The position numbers and the translations under genes are program-made. This document shows positions 46,901 to 57,486 of a stretch of DNA of 64,000 nucleotides, one piece after another (positions within the stretch are counted from its first letter, which is position 1; every line of letters starts with the position of its first letter). The notes below the pieces were generated by a model. The model did no database searches. It saw only the letters and a list, made by a program, of their open reading frames with translations, and had not been told where the DNA came from. Where the stretch lies: positions 620,001 to 684,000 of the forward strand of contig BJKQ01000005.1 in NCBI GenBank assembly GCA_006538405.1, written 5' to 3'. The stretch is from Hansfordia pulvinata. Its lineage: Eukaryota > Ascomycota > Sordariomycetes > Xylariales.

Positions 46901-47144
46901 GCTCAAGCACTTCCGACTGATACGGATCCCAGTGCCGTCTCTCAACAGTTGCGACTCCATGCACCGCCGAATCTTCAAGCAGATTCAGGCGAGGTTTCGT
47001 TTGGTTTGTATCCTGGGAGATGGTGTAATGCGTTTTCCCAAGGCCGAAAGATGCATCAGTGGGTAGGGGTGCCGGACGAGGACGCCCCCTTTGTGCCTGC
47101 TGCCAACGAAGCGCCGGATTTTCATCCTCGTTATGGCCAGACAT
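43966..47144 (-). CDS. AAA+ ATPase with fungal N-terminal region (DUF7025-type)
   Basis: Well-supported exons: 46591-45170, 45106-44908 and 44852-43966. The joins read RRHA|GQRFMLDYS and KKW|TDLEVDQ, in phases 0 and 1. From 46591 this is 835 residues. Walker A is GSPGTGKTYT (about residues 601-610), Walker B VVLLDEAEVFL (about 654-664), sensor ILTTNRVGTFDEAFKSRI, and a helical lid follows. The middle region (FEGHF-like block, PLCYSPDQVKEQLRF) is typical of large fungal AAA proteins annotated with DUF7025; their biology is largely unknown. An upstream exon 47144-46643 (MSGHNEDENPALRWQQAQRG, Gln-rich) probably supplies the true N-terminus. Its TAG acceptor just before 46591 gives the wrong phase, while an atypical GAG acceptor at 46573 restores it. 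Codon use is less GC-rich than flanking genes. Confidence 0.78.
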
Positions 47145-47504
47145 GATGGCACTGACCCGTGAAGAGAATTCAGGAAACAAAAGAATTACGGACGAGCCGC
47201 CCCTGGGATTGGGACGCAAAATCGCTTAAGGGAAAGAAAGCCGGCGGAGGAGAGATCCCAGCACAAGGAGCGGGGTCACAGACCTCCGCCTCATGTCAAT
47301 GGGCATGCATCATGCGTGCCAAGCGCCACTTCATACATGGCATAGCCACATCAGGCTGCCTCGGTTGACGACTCGCGGCTGTGTGCCGCCGATCGAAGCT
47401 GCCCAGGGCTTTACATAAATTCCAAGCACTGCCGCGTCTGCAGACACCCAAGTCAACCGACGGCACGGGTATCGATCCTCCTCACGCCGCCACAGACCAT
47501 CAAC
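47145..47504. promoter_or_regulatory. Divergent promoter shared by the AAA ATPase and the DUF7708 protein
   Basis: 360 bp separate the ATG at 47144 (-) and the ATG at 47505 (+). No clear TATA box. Such a short head-to-head spacing makes shared regulation likely. Confidence 0.6.
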
Positions 47505-49428
47505 ATGGGCGATTCAATGGGGTTCAGTCAGTGGTATCAGGGAAAGATTACCGGTAAGCCAAGTCGTGCTCGTCAGCCTGCACACGCTGACCAGTTCAAA
47601 CAGATGACAACAACGTAGCAAGGAATGCTTTTCTGTCTGTGAAAGTGAAGCTTGCCCTTTGCGAAACTTCAGATCATCGCCAAAGGGAGCTTTTAGGCGG
47701 AGACACTAGCTTGGAGGACGTTCAAGAACAGGTGTCCCAGTCGTTGGGTAATTATCTTTACAAGCGGGATGGGTCCAAAGTGCGAGAATGCCTCCATCGG
47801 GTGTCCGAAACCATCTGTCATTACGGTACTGTGCTGGACGTCTTCGTTCAACATCATCCCGAATATGTTTCGTTGGCCTGGGGAACCATGAAGCTCCTCT
47901 TCGCCGTAAGATCAAATCCGGGGTCTGCTGGACGAAAATCAAACTGACATCCACACAGAGCGTGGAGAACCACGCCACGACGCTCAAAGTGCTGGCGGGA
48001 GCGCTCGATCAGGTTGCCGGATGCCTCCCACGGGTGAAGATTCGATCAATCCTGTACCCGACCGATGCGATGCGTGAATCTGTTGAGCATCTTTACGCGG
48101 ATATTCTCAAATTTCTGCTGCGAGCCGACAGCTTTTGTCACGAGTCCAAGCTGGGACATATCCTTCACAGCGTAACCCGACCACCCAAGCTGCGATACGA
48201 TGATCTTATCCGCAGCATCACCCGCCGCTCGGACGAGATCATGGAACTGGCTGGCCTTGGTTCCCAGTGCGAGCTGCGCGTCATGCATCAAACTCAGGGA
48301 CAAAAACTCCACTCTCTCGAAGAAGCAGCGATTAACGCAGGAAAGGATCAGAAAGCTCTTGCCGAATCCGTGGTTAAACTTGAAGTCTTGAACAAGAAGC
48401 AATGCGAGAAGATTGACGTTGTGGTGTCTGTCCTGCGAGAACATGGTCTGACAATGGGTGATTTGGTGGCCAAAATCGAAAGTAAGATGCTCTCACAACG
48501 GACCTTGCTCGGCGGGGTTTCCGACCAGCCCACTAACCGCTTTTCAGATTTCCATGCAGTGCAGACCAGCGCCCTACTTGACACCAATCAAAAGCTGTCG
48601 GGCCTGCAGGTGTCCCAGGCCCTGTCCGCGCTGTCCTTCGCCTTCGAAGACCCCCACGAGGTTTACGAAAGACATGCCTGTCTCCGCAGGCGCCGAGCGA
48701 AGGGTGGGGGGCTTCGATCCGTAGCAACTGAGCCCTTCTGGCTATCGCCTAAGCTCGCCCGGCTGTCGACTACTGACGACAGCGTGGGAGGGATGGTGAC
48801 AATCAAAGGAGCCTTCGCGCTGCGGTTCAAGCTGCAGGACTTCGCCGTAGACGCGATCAGGCTGCTCTCAGCGTCCAGGATACCGACTATCTGGGCCCTG
48901 TCTGGGCTCGCACGCGGCGGAGCGTGGAGCACGGCTGAGTTGCTGAAGTACTTGACCTACCAGGCGTTGCGGCTGAGGTCGTCGGAGGGGCAGGACACCA
49001 CGGAGAGCCAGATGGCCTTCCGATCTGCCCGGTTTGGAACCGCACAGACATGTGCAGATTGGAGGGCGCTGCTCGCAGAAATCTTGTCCTCAATGAGCGG
49101 GCCCGTCTATTTCGTGATCGACCTCGCCGCAGCAAGACCGCTTGAGGCCAATGATGGGACCGATTTCGTGCGGGGTCTGCACAAGCTTCTCGCGGAGCTG
49201 TCTGCGAGGGCGCACCGGGTGACGATCAGGGCCATAATGCTTGCCTACGACATGTCGTGGCTCGCATGTCTGCCCAGTGAGATGTCTCGGTCGACGGTGG
49301 CTGTGAGGAAGTCGGGGAAGAAGCCACCAAGTGTTGTCATGCAGCAGGAAAGGAGCATGCAGGACCGCCTGTTTCCTAAACCGGCTGGGCAAGATAAGAA
49401 GCGAACTGCGAGGGGCTCACGTAGATAA
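47505..49428 (+). CDS. DUF7708 protein with degenerate STAND/NACHT-like NTPase region
   Basis: Exons 47505-47553, 47604-47905 and 47959-49428, with a probable further 66-nt intron 48482-48547 (GTAAGA, CTAAC, TTTTCAG) that is a multiple of three; 606 residues if retained, 584 if removed. The N-terminal helical block (HYGTVLDVFVQHHPEYVSLA, WGTMKLLF) is the DUF7708-type module found at the head of many fungal STAND/NLR-like proteins. A coiled coil follows (residues ~235-290). The C-terminal half keeps an NTPase layout but lacks key residues: IPTIWALSGLARGGAWSTAE sits where Walker A (GxxGxGKS/T) would be, with no Lys, and GPVYFVIDLAAARPL matches a Walker B strand. No repeats follow. I infer a nucleotide-independent or scaffold-type relative of STAND proteins. 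Confidence 0.65.
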
Positions 49429-50592
49429 TAGGTAATTCCATCACTTGTGTGACGCTGATGAATGTATATGTTAGAATGTCATGTCTTTTTAGTCAGATCG
49501 GCCGCGTTGATAGTACTCACGGAATTTGAGTTCATGTTACCAGTACACCTTTTCTCCCATTCCGATTCTGAGGTTGGAGAGCAGCCTAATTCTCGTTGAC
49601 GGGCTGCGGCCAGCTCACATGCAGCCAGTAGCGCTGCCATGCAACCCCGTGTCTGCGAAGAGGCGGGGTCCTGTTGGAGGTATGCATGAACCGATAATGG
49701 AATCGATCACCATCTGGTCGTCTAATAACTGCCCATGTTGTTGAGGTCTCGGAGGTCATATAGTATCTCTTGCTGGGGGATTCGATGTAAAAGCTTTTAT
49801 GCGCAGCTGAAGTCTTCTCGCGACAGGATGTCATGAGACGAACAACGCTCAGCCCGTAGGTGCGCCAGGTTGCACAGCCACGACATGGCGACATAGTGGC
49901 TTGCTCAGAAGGCTGCTCACCGACAGCTAAAGCCCGCCAGGCGTTCTGTTCGGTATCTCGCCGAAAGACAAGTTGGCGACGCAAGCTCGAGAAGATTTGA
50001 TGGCATCGGTGCAGTTGAAAGGAATCAGACACATCTGGTAGTGGTCTTGTGGTCGCCAGTCTTGTGGGCAAGCTGGCTTGCTGTTGAATTCCGTGCCGTC
50101 AGGCGCTCAGAATCTTGTGGCCTGTGAAATACCGTGTCGTCGACCAATTTCCGGTGCAGTGTCCTTTACATCTCGGAAAGAGTGGTCTGGAATTGGCCGT
50201 GCTCCGAAGCTTGGTTCGGTGTCGAGCAGCATCCCGCTACCCCTGGGTCGCCACCAAAATTCGTCGTCTTGTTAAGAAACGGCGGAAGATGCTTGCAGAG
50301 GTAGCTTTAATATTGAGGGTTGAAGCACAGCTGTCCGCTCACCCAATGATGTAGGGTGCTCGGTGACCTTCAAGGCTCACATTTGGAGGCGTACTGGTTG
50401 GTTCAAGACGAGTGTGCACTCCCGAGAGCACTTCGACTCCTCACTCTAGAGGCTCTAAGTGCTAATTAGCGGTAGTGGCGTATGAGCAATGCCGCAACTT
50501 GACAGATCTTCTTTTCAAGTTCGAAATATGCATCTGTTCCTGCCAGCAACTACGCCATTCCGGGCCAGTATCTTGTGGACGGCTTCCAACCC
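49429..50592. other. Convergent spacer, no gene seen
   Basis: The minus frame at 49586-50071 (161 codons) has no recognisable domain, no splice context and mixed composition. I see no transposon ends or inverted repeats. Composition is lower in GC than the left half of the window. Confidence 0.5.
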
Positions 50593-52453
50593 TCAGGGTG
50601 CGGGGATGTAATCTGCCAGGTCAGCGACCCGGGGCACGCCGCTCACGGAAGCGCTTTGCCCCTGGACAGTCGTGATCCTGTGCGCAATGTCGCAGCTGCG
50701 CTCGCACTCGGCCGACGCGTCTCTTATACTCCTTAACTGGCCAAGAAGCCAGTCCCTATCAACCCGGTCCGCGGTTTCGATAGCGGCCATGAATAAAGGC
50801 CAGACGAGACGGATGACGCGCCGGCTCTCCCAGCGCTGCTCCGCGCGCGCGCACTGCGCAATGGCAGCCACCGCGTAGCTGTGAATTGGTTCGGTGGCCG
50901 CAGTTAAAGGGCGCAGCCACCGCCGGCAGAAGAGCACGCAGGCCCAGAAGTTGAGAACCAGCTTGGCGTTGATGTGCAGGCTATGCGAAGCGCCATCCGT
51001 AGAGGGAACCGCCACGATGGCGTCGGTAATGTCTGCGTAGCTCTGAAGACCAGTCACCAGTCAGCAGGTCTTCGGCCAAGTGGAAGAGGGGGTCTCCTAC
51101 GTCTCTGAGCGACAGCAATATGTCCATGAACTTGGCATACTCGGCCTCCATGCGAGCAGCACTCGCATCTACGCTTCTGGCCCGCCATATACGGGAGCGT
51201 GTGAGGAAAAGCGTATGCGCAAACTGAAAAGGCCGCAAGGTGGCCTGGTCGTCCTGTCGGAAGCTCGAGGGGTAGCTGGCGCCCCAGAGCTTGGGAAACT
51301 CGCACCGGCCGTCATCGAAGACCTGATTGAGGCTGAGGGCCGGGTTGCCTGGGTCGCAGAGCTGCTCGAGGATGCTGTCGTTGAAACCGGTGCATGTGCC
51401 GCCAGAGTCCATGTACCTTGTTGTCATATGTTAGCAGTCGCTCGAGGGCAGCAAAGGAAGACAACTTGATTTACATGATCCACAGGAGTAGCCGCGAGGA
51501 TAACGGTGGCAGGCGCACAGGGCCCGCCGCGACAGCATCATGCCCGGATTTGGTTTTCGTGTCCGAAAATGAGCGGATGTAGGCGCCGATCAGCGAGGTG
51601 AGGCCGTTGAAGTGCATGCGAGCCTTTTCGAGGTTGGCTGATGAGCGGTACTCGAGCTGGATCATGAAGAAGAGGGTGACAATGACCTCGTCGAGCCGCT
51701 TTGAGTTGTTCCATGTCTCAATACTGCCCAAAAGGCGGACCTGCAGCTCCTTGACGGCGGCGTTATAGTGGAAGAGGCCTCGATCCATACCAGGATCCGA
51801 AGCTGCTGCTCTCCCTGAGTATTTACGCCGCCGCCACGTCTCCTCGCCCGCCAGTGCCAGAATCATGTGCGTCACCATGGTGCTCGATGGGGCAATATGC
51901 AGTGACACATAGTCGATGGGGCTGCAACCCCGACTCGCAAACTGATAGTAAACGGTCGAGGCGGGGAAGCGCGCCAGTAGCTCGCGGTCCTCTCGGGACA
52001 GCGTGAGCGAGTTGGCGCAGCGCACGTCGTGGCAGTTGTCTATGGCTGGGGCGAGAGGCAGCAGAGCAGCTTTGATCTCTCTGCTACCCTTCTTCCTTGC
52101 CGGCCCATTGCTGGCTCCGGCCCCGGTTCCCGTTCTGGCTCCGGCTGCGGCTTCTCCTCGCCGGCGACTCACACGATCACCGGGAGCGGGCCAATCGCAG
52201 CCGAGCCCGGTTCGCGCGCACTCTTTGCATACGGGTCTGGCTTCATCGCATTTCACTTTGCGGATGCGACAGGTGGAACAGCCTAGAGAGGCAAGAGCGG
52301 GCAGTGTTAGTCTGCCGTTCTTCGTGTGCCGTCACGAAGGGAGACACAGCTGCCAACAATACAGACGTGGGCCAAGAGGTATTGTAGACGGAGAGCGGGG
52401 GAAGGCGTACCATTCCTGGAGCGTGGGGCGTGTCGCCCCTTTCTACCGGTCAT
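50593..52453 (-). CDS. Zn2Cys6 fungal transcription factor, frame broken by 7-bp duplication
   Basis: Exons 52453-52411, 52282-51475 and 51416-50593, in phases 1 and 2. The joins are diagnostic: SRNG|CSTCRIRKVKCDEARPVC gives the full binuclear zinc cluster (Cys pattern CSTC...KCDEARPVCKECARTGLGC), and LLLWI|MYMDSGG is a classic Fungal_trans_2-type motif. The regulatory region continues through FQFAHTLFLTRSRIWRA to LAEDLLTG. At 51050-51063 the plus strand carries CCAGTCA twice in tandem; the second copy shifts the frame, and translation then ends early at 50981. Without one copy the gene is 555 residues, continuing into LQSYADITDAIVAVPS and LVWPLFMAAIETADRVDRDW. The protein therefore probably loses its last ~150 residues in this strain. 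Target genes are unknown; the nearest candidates are the flanking AAA/DUF7708 pair and the FAD monooxygenase. Confidence 0.82.
51050..51063. repeat. 7-bp tandem duplication (CCAGTCA x2) inside the transcription factor
   Basis: Two perfect adjacent copies. Removing one copy makes the coding length exactly divisible by three from ATG 52453 to the stop at 50593, which argues that the duplication is the lesion rather than a sequencing slip. Confidence 0.85.
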
Positions 52454-54801
52454 ATCGCAGTGCCACACGCTCAGCCCTACGCGGTCGAGGACAGACAGTC
52501 GGCCGAGACGTGGTGATACTCAGTCCAGATGCGGAGGCGGAGACGAGGGCGGGTGCAAGGGTCTGTCAGTCTGTTTGCGCGTGGCTCCGTAAGTCCGCAG
52601 CCAATAGCCAGAGTCTCGCCGACGCCCCTTTGCCGAAGGGCCCAATCAAAGTTGAGGTTGTGAATACTGTCGGAATAAGATGCCAGCTGGAGGGCCAATG
52701 CGAAGGGGGCTTAGGGAATGGAAAAGGGACCACGCGTCCGTTATTTATTGTTTGGAGAGCCGGCTCGACATGTCGGACCCGTCGCGGCTCGGCCAACTCC
52801 GCCGCGAATCGACCTGTCCTGGGTTCAGTTAGTCGGTCCAGTCTCCTCGTACTCATCCCGGAGCATTGCGGTCGCACAGACGCGACAGGGTCGGGGATTT
52901 GTGAGATCCATCAAAGGCGCGGGTTGGTGCGGGCAGCCAAGACGCCTCTTGCCTGTCGTGGTTACTCCAGCGATGCACCTAGGCAGTGCAGGGGCCCTGG
53001 GATCTTGATCTTATCCGTGATGGGCATCGTTATTTTTAGCAGTGATTGATCGGCCCACGGGACTCGTGAAGGGAAGCGGACGCAGAGAGAGGGCTGTTTT
53101 GACGGTCGCATATCTTGAGAGGTGGTGTCTACGAGTAGAAGGGAGAAGTTCCCAGTTGTCCAGCAGTGAAGTCTTCCGTTTGGTTGATCCAGTTGGCTCA
53201 GTTTCAAATCTTGGCCAGCTCAACGGCCGCACCTTCCGTCGCTACAGGGCGTGGAGGGGTCGCTGCCAATTGACGTGAAGCGTCTGTCGTTCGAGGAAGG
53301 CGGTCGCAAAGAGGTACCTAACTTAAGGTACTCGTACTCACATACTTCAGATGTAGATACGGCATTGAGGATTCGGTTGTGGTCGTTTCTGCCAACAATC
53401 AAGTGCAGGGCACATGAGAAATTCACACGATCCCGTCGGCAATGGTCAGATACATGAACCCTTCTTGGTGCAACTTCTTCTCCACTGTTCGCGTGCCGTC
53501 GCTAGCGCCCACCAATGCCCGCCTCCAAGGGCCATACGATTGCGACCCAAAGTAAGAGACCGGCGTTCGCTAACCAGCAAGTTTCTGCGACCGCACACTG
53601 CGAGCACAGCATCATCAAACGTTCATGAAGGTTGTCTTCGATACTTGACGCCACTGCCTGACCGATGGGGCCAACCTGGCCACGGCACTCCGCTGGGAGC
53701 CATTGGTTCATTCCCCCGTCTCCCGCCGTCATGATCACCGTCTGTGCCATTGAGGCTGAGGCCACTCGAGCCATCAGCAAACTGGGCAATCCGTTGCTGT
53801 GCTCCATACCTACCTATACATCAAAGATTCAACAAGCGCTTGTCACTGAGAGGGCTCAGGCGTGTCCGCGTTACACCCAGTCGGTTTAAACAGCAGACGG
53901 TGCCTCATCCGCTGGCGGGCGCGTCGGATGGACAAGCCGAAGTGCGCCGCCTTGTGTTAGTGTTCAGCTTTGGATGAGGACCACTGGCTATACGAGACGG
54001 ACCGCTTCCAGCCCCAGCTTGTTGGCTGTCCGCAATGTCCATCCACGTGTCGTTCTTCCGTGCGGTACAATGGCGCTTCAGTGAAGGATCTTGAAAAAAC
54101 CAACGAGGCAAGGCGCGTTCGCGGGGTTGTCCAGACACGCCAGACTCTTTCTCACACAAGCTCGGAGCTATCGGCGTCTACCGGGCTCGACGGATCGCAC
54201 GCCGCGTTTGGCTGCCCCTTTCCTTCAAAACCACACGACAGTCTCGGCAGGCGCTCGAACCTCGCTAAAAGAGTGAGTCTTCTATCTTGTTGCGGCTCAG
54301 AAGGATCCGGTTGACTCGATTCCCTCACAGACAAGCCACGGGCGGAGCTCAGTGAGATTTATCCGAGAGGACCAATCAGACCTGTCGCCACACACGCCCT
54401 GGGCATAGCATAGCCATGTAGATTCAATTTCGACCACATCTCTCCCTGTCAGCCTAGCGTTGACCGCGGACCCGGAGCGGGAGAAAACAGTGGCACGAAG
54501 TACAAAACCGGCGGCGCCTGCGTGGCCTGATCTCCACTGCTGTGCGGTCGCGCCGATGATTGGTCATTCACGAATCCTCTGAATCGTCCGCCAAAAAACA
54601 CCGAGGGGCCGAGATTCTATGGCGGCCCCGAGCTTTGCTTGTGCCGTCGCCGATGTGCAATTGCCGGTGCTCCCGCGCAAGGTCGCCGTGGGCATCTCGG
54701 ACGAGTATATAAAACACGAAGGCGGCTGTCAATTGGTGCGATCATGAGTCGTCAAGCTATTGCATATTCAGCAGAAAACACCGTCATCAGTATCACGAGA
54801 C
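52454..54801. other. Gene-free spacer upstream of the FAD monooxygenase
   Basis: Small open frames only, none with domains or good splice context. A TATATAAAA box is at 54706-54714. No mobile-element ends seen. Confidence 0.55.
54706..54714 (+). promoter_or_regulatory. TATA box (TATATAAAA) of the FAD monooxygenase
   Basis: A strong TATA element 88 bp upstream of the ATG at 54802. An upstream ATG at 54744 is in another frame. Confidence 0.6.
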
Positions 54802-56461
54802 ATGGAGAGTATTTCAGGAGTCGTCAGGGCGCCGCCAAGTGGCATCTCGGTGCTTGTGGTCGGGGCCGGGCCCGCCGGCGTCTTTGCGGCGCTGGAGTGC
54901 TGGCGAAAGGGGCACGACGTCAGAATCATTGAGCGCAATGCAAGCGCACGCACGCAGGGTAAGATTGATGAGATGGAGGCGGCGTGTCCCTCGTGATTTA
55001 CTAATAGGTTCCAGGGGACTTCTTCGCCATTGCGCCGCAGGTCATCAGCCACATAGAGAAGCGATGGCCGGAGATGGCGGTAGAAAATGACGCCATCGCC
55101 GAGCTTCCTTGGATCACCTACCGCACCATCCAAGGCCAGCTGCTCTCGGGGCCCGCGCCCTTCGACTTTGGGATCAGCGTGGCCAAAGGGGCAGAGCTGC
55201 CCAAGGTGCACCGCCACAACCGGCCCAAGTTCTTGGCGATGCTGCTGACCCAGCTGAAGAAGCTTGGGGTTGAAGTCGAGTATGGCCACCGCGTGGTCGA
55301 CTACCAGGAGGATGCGCACAAGGCGTGGGTTGTGACAGACGACGGGCAGACCCTCGAGGCGGACGTCGTCGTGGCCGCCGACGGAATCGGCAGCAAGTCG
55401 CACCGACTGATCAACGGCAGCGACGTGCGGGCTTTCAGCAGTGGCATGGCCTGTTTCCGAACGGCCTTTCCGACCGAGCGGCTCGCCGCGGACCCGGAGC
55501 TTGACGAGCGCTTTAAGATCCTGGACAACGGCCATACCAATTTTGAGATGTGGGCCGGGTGAGTTCCGGGCCGGCCGATGAATATCTTTTCTGGACACTG
55601 ACGAGAAGCAGCCCCAAGACTGTACTGGCTTTGTACAGAACGAAGGACATATCCAGCTGGCTTCTGCAACACGAGGTAAGTTCCCTGAAGTGCCGCCGTC
55701 GAAAGCCTCTGCCCGTGCTGATCTCCAAACCAGGACCTGGGCATCGCTCAAGAGTCGTGGCAGCAAAGTGTCGGCCTTGAAGTTGTGCTCGACTATCTGG
55801 ATAAAACAGTGCCCGGCTTTCCAGAAGACGCGAGGAAGTTCATCAAGGCCACGCCTGAAGGAGGCATTATCGACTGGGAGCTCAAGTGGCGAGACCCCCA
55901 GGAGAAGACGACCTCGCCCCTGGGTCGGGTCATCCAGGCCGGCGACGCTGCTCACACTTTCTTGCCCAGCGGAGGCGGCGGTGCTAACCACGGCATCGAG
56001 GATGCCATCAGCCTCGCCACGTGCATTGCACTGGCTGGAAAGGACGATATTGAGCTGGGGGCCAAGGTCCACAACAAGCTACGGTAAGACTATGCTGGCT
56101 ACCAAGCAAAGACTGGACGAGAACCCTCGCTAAACCGTGATGATATAGCTTCGAGAGGGTGCAGTGCGGTCAGAAGCTGGGGCTCCTCAACCAGCAGCGC
56201 CGGAACAACCCGAACCTGGCGGCCGTGCTGAAGAACCCGACGATGATCAAGAGCGAGTTTGGGCGCTGGATCTTCGAGCACAAGCCCGAGCAATACACCA
56301 ACGACAACTTCCAGCAGGCAGCTGAGCACGTGCGGCACGGGGCACCGTTCCAGAACACCAACATCCCGCCGGGCCACACGTACCAGCCGTGGACCGTGAA
56401 CCAGCTGCTGCAGCAGGTCAAGGAGGGCACGCCGATTCACCTCGACGGGGACTTGTCTTGA
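54802..56461 (+). CDS. FAD-dependent monooxygenase (salicylate-hydroxylase / PHBH-fold)
   Basis: Five exons: 54802-54958, 55015-55558, 55612-55675, 55734-56083 and 56149-56461, 475 residues. The three group A flavoprotein monooxygenase signatures are present: GxGxxG in ISVLVVGAGPAGVFAALE, the DG motif in ADVVVAADGIGSKSH, and the GD motif in VIQAGDAAHTFLPSGGGGAN. Such enzymes hydroxylate aromatic or polyketide substrates using NAD(P)H and O2; the substrate cannot be predicted. What looks like a frameshift after FEMWAG is a normal 53-nt intron (GTGAGT, ACTGAC, AAGCAG) giving WAG|PKTVLALYRTKD. The FAD Rossmann start and in-frame ATG support the chosen start. It lies alone, without PKS/NRPS neighbours in the window. 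A broken Zn2Cys6 regulator lies 2.3 kb upstream in opposite orientation. Confidence 0.9.
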
Positions 56462-57486
56462 GGAGCGGGCGGGAGGCTCGATTTACAGAGCGGGGGTTGC
56501 ACCTGGGATTAGTATGCACGAGTCTTATGAATCTCCCCTATCCGAAATGGCCTACACGCATGTGAGTCCTGATCCTGAAAAGCCGCGTTACAGTCAAACA
56601 AAAGTCTGCTTCCCTCCCCGCGGTGCTGTGATTGCGCACGCCCGCGCACAGCGCCCGACCGAGGGAAGGATGGCTTGCGTGGCTGTCGGACACGGAACCG
56701 GTGCCGGTAGATTCCCTGGGCATACATGACGTGAATCATCAGCCGCCTCGGGGCGGTCGAGAAACGCGCGAAACACCGCACACGGGCGGCGACACCCGGG
56801 CAGAGACGCGGGCCTGTCAGCAACTGCGGGCTCGCTGACCAATAAGTCGCCGAAAGCCGAAAGCCCGAGAGATGACATGACGCCTGGCCACAGCCTGATC
56901 CCAGGACGATGGACACTGTCGACCTGTGGCTTTTGCGCCATCGGCCGCACCGGGCTCTGCGGAAGCGGGCGCCTTTTTACGAGTATAGCCGGACGCGAGG
57001 GGTCGTGCCGCGGCAGCAGTAGTAATCGCGCGGCGTGCTCAGCCACCCACGATGACAAGACCAAACGCAAACCGGGGCACGAGCTGAGGACCAGGGCGCA
57101 GGCCAAGCTTATCATGATCGTGAGGGTAAAGATCACTCGCTGCCTGCCAGTGACGTGACGGGGGGGGAGACCCGCAAACACGGGTCGTACAAGCAGGCAG
57201 GCAGGCAGGCATGCGCATACAGCTACGGGGTGGCTTGGCAGAGGCGGTGCGGGTGACGTTTTGGCGGTAGGACCGCGAGGCTCACTGTTGCATTCTCCAT
57301 TGTCCGTATTTGTAAGTCAGATGTAAACATCTCAATACGCGGAGGGTATAAGAGAGGCCTGGCTGGTGTCTTTTGGATTGACGGCTTCTTACTTCACCCT
57401 TCTAATTTGGCCAGTACAACTCACGGGCGACCTGACCTTTCCTCGACATACTCAAAATAGCAGAGCGAGAGAGAGATAGTGAAGAG
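56462..57486. other. Spacer upstream of the PAF-acetylhydrolase-like gene
   Basis: No gene recognised. A (GGCA)n patch lies at 57194-57211 and a TATAAGAG box at 57347-57354, 133 bp before the next ATG. Confidence 0.55.
57347..57354 (+). promoter_or_regulatory. TATA-like box (TATAAGAG)
   Basis: It lies 133 bp upstream of ATG 57487, followed by a pyrimidine/CTTCACC leader region. Distance and context fit a core promoter. Confidence 0.45.

Noticed and set aside
49586..50071. 161-codon minus-strand ORF between the DUF7708 gene and the transcription factor
   Set aside because: No motif, no signal, no splice sites; composition not different from its shadows.
55559..55611. Apparent frameshift in the FAD monooxygenase after FEMWAG
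   Set aside because: A 53-nt intron with GTGAGT donor, ACTGAC branch site and AAGCAG acceptor joins WAG to PKTVLALYRTKD in phase, so no lesion is needed.
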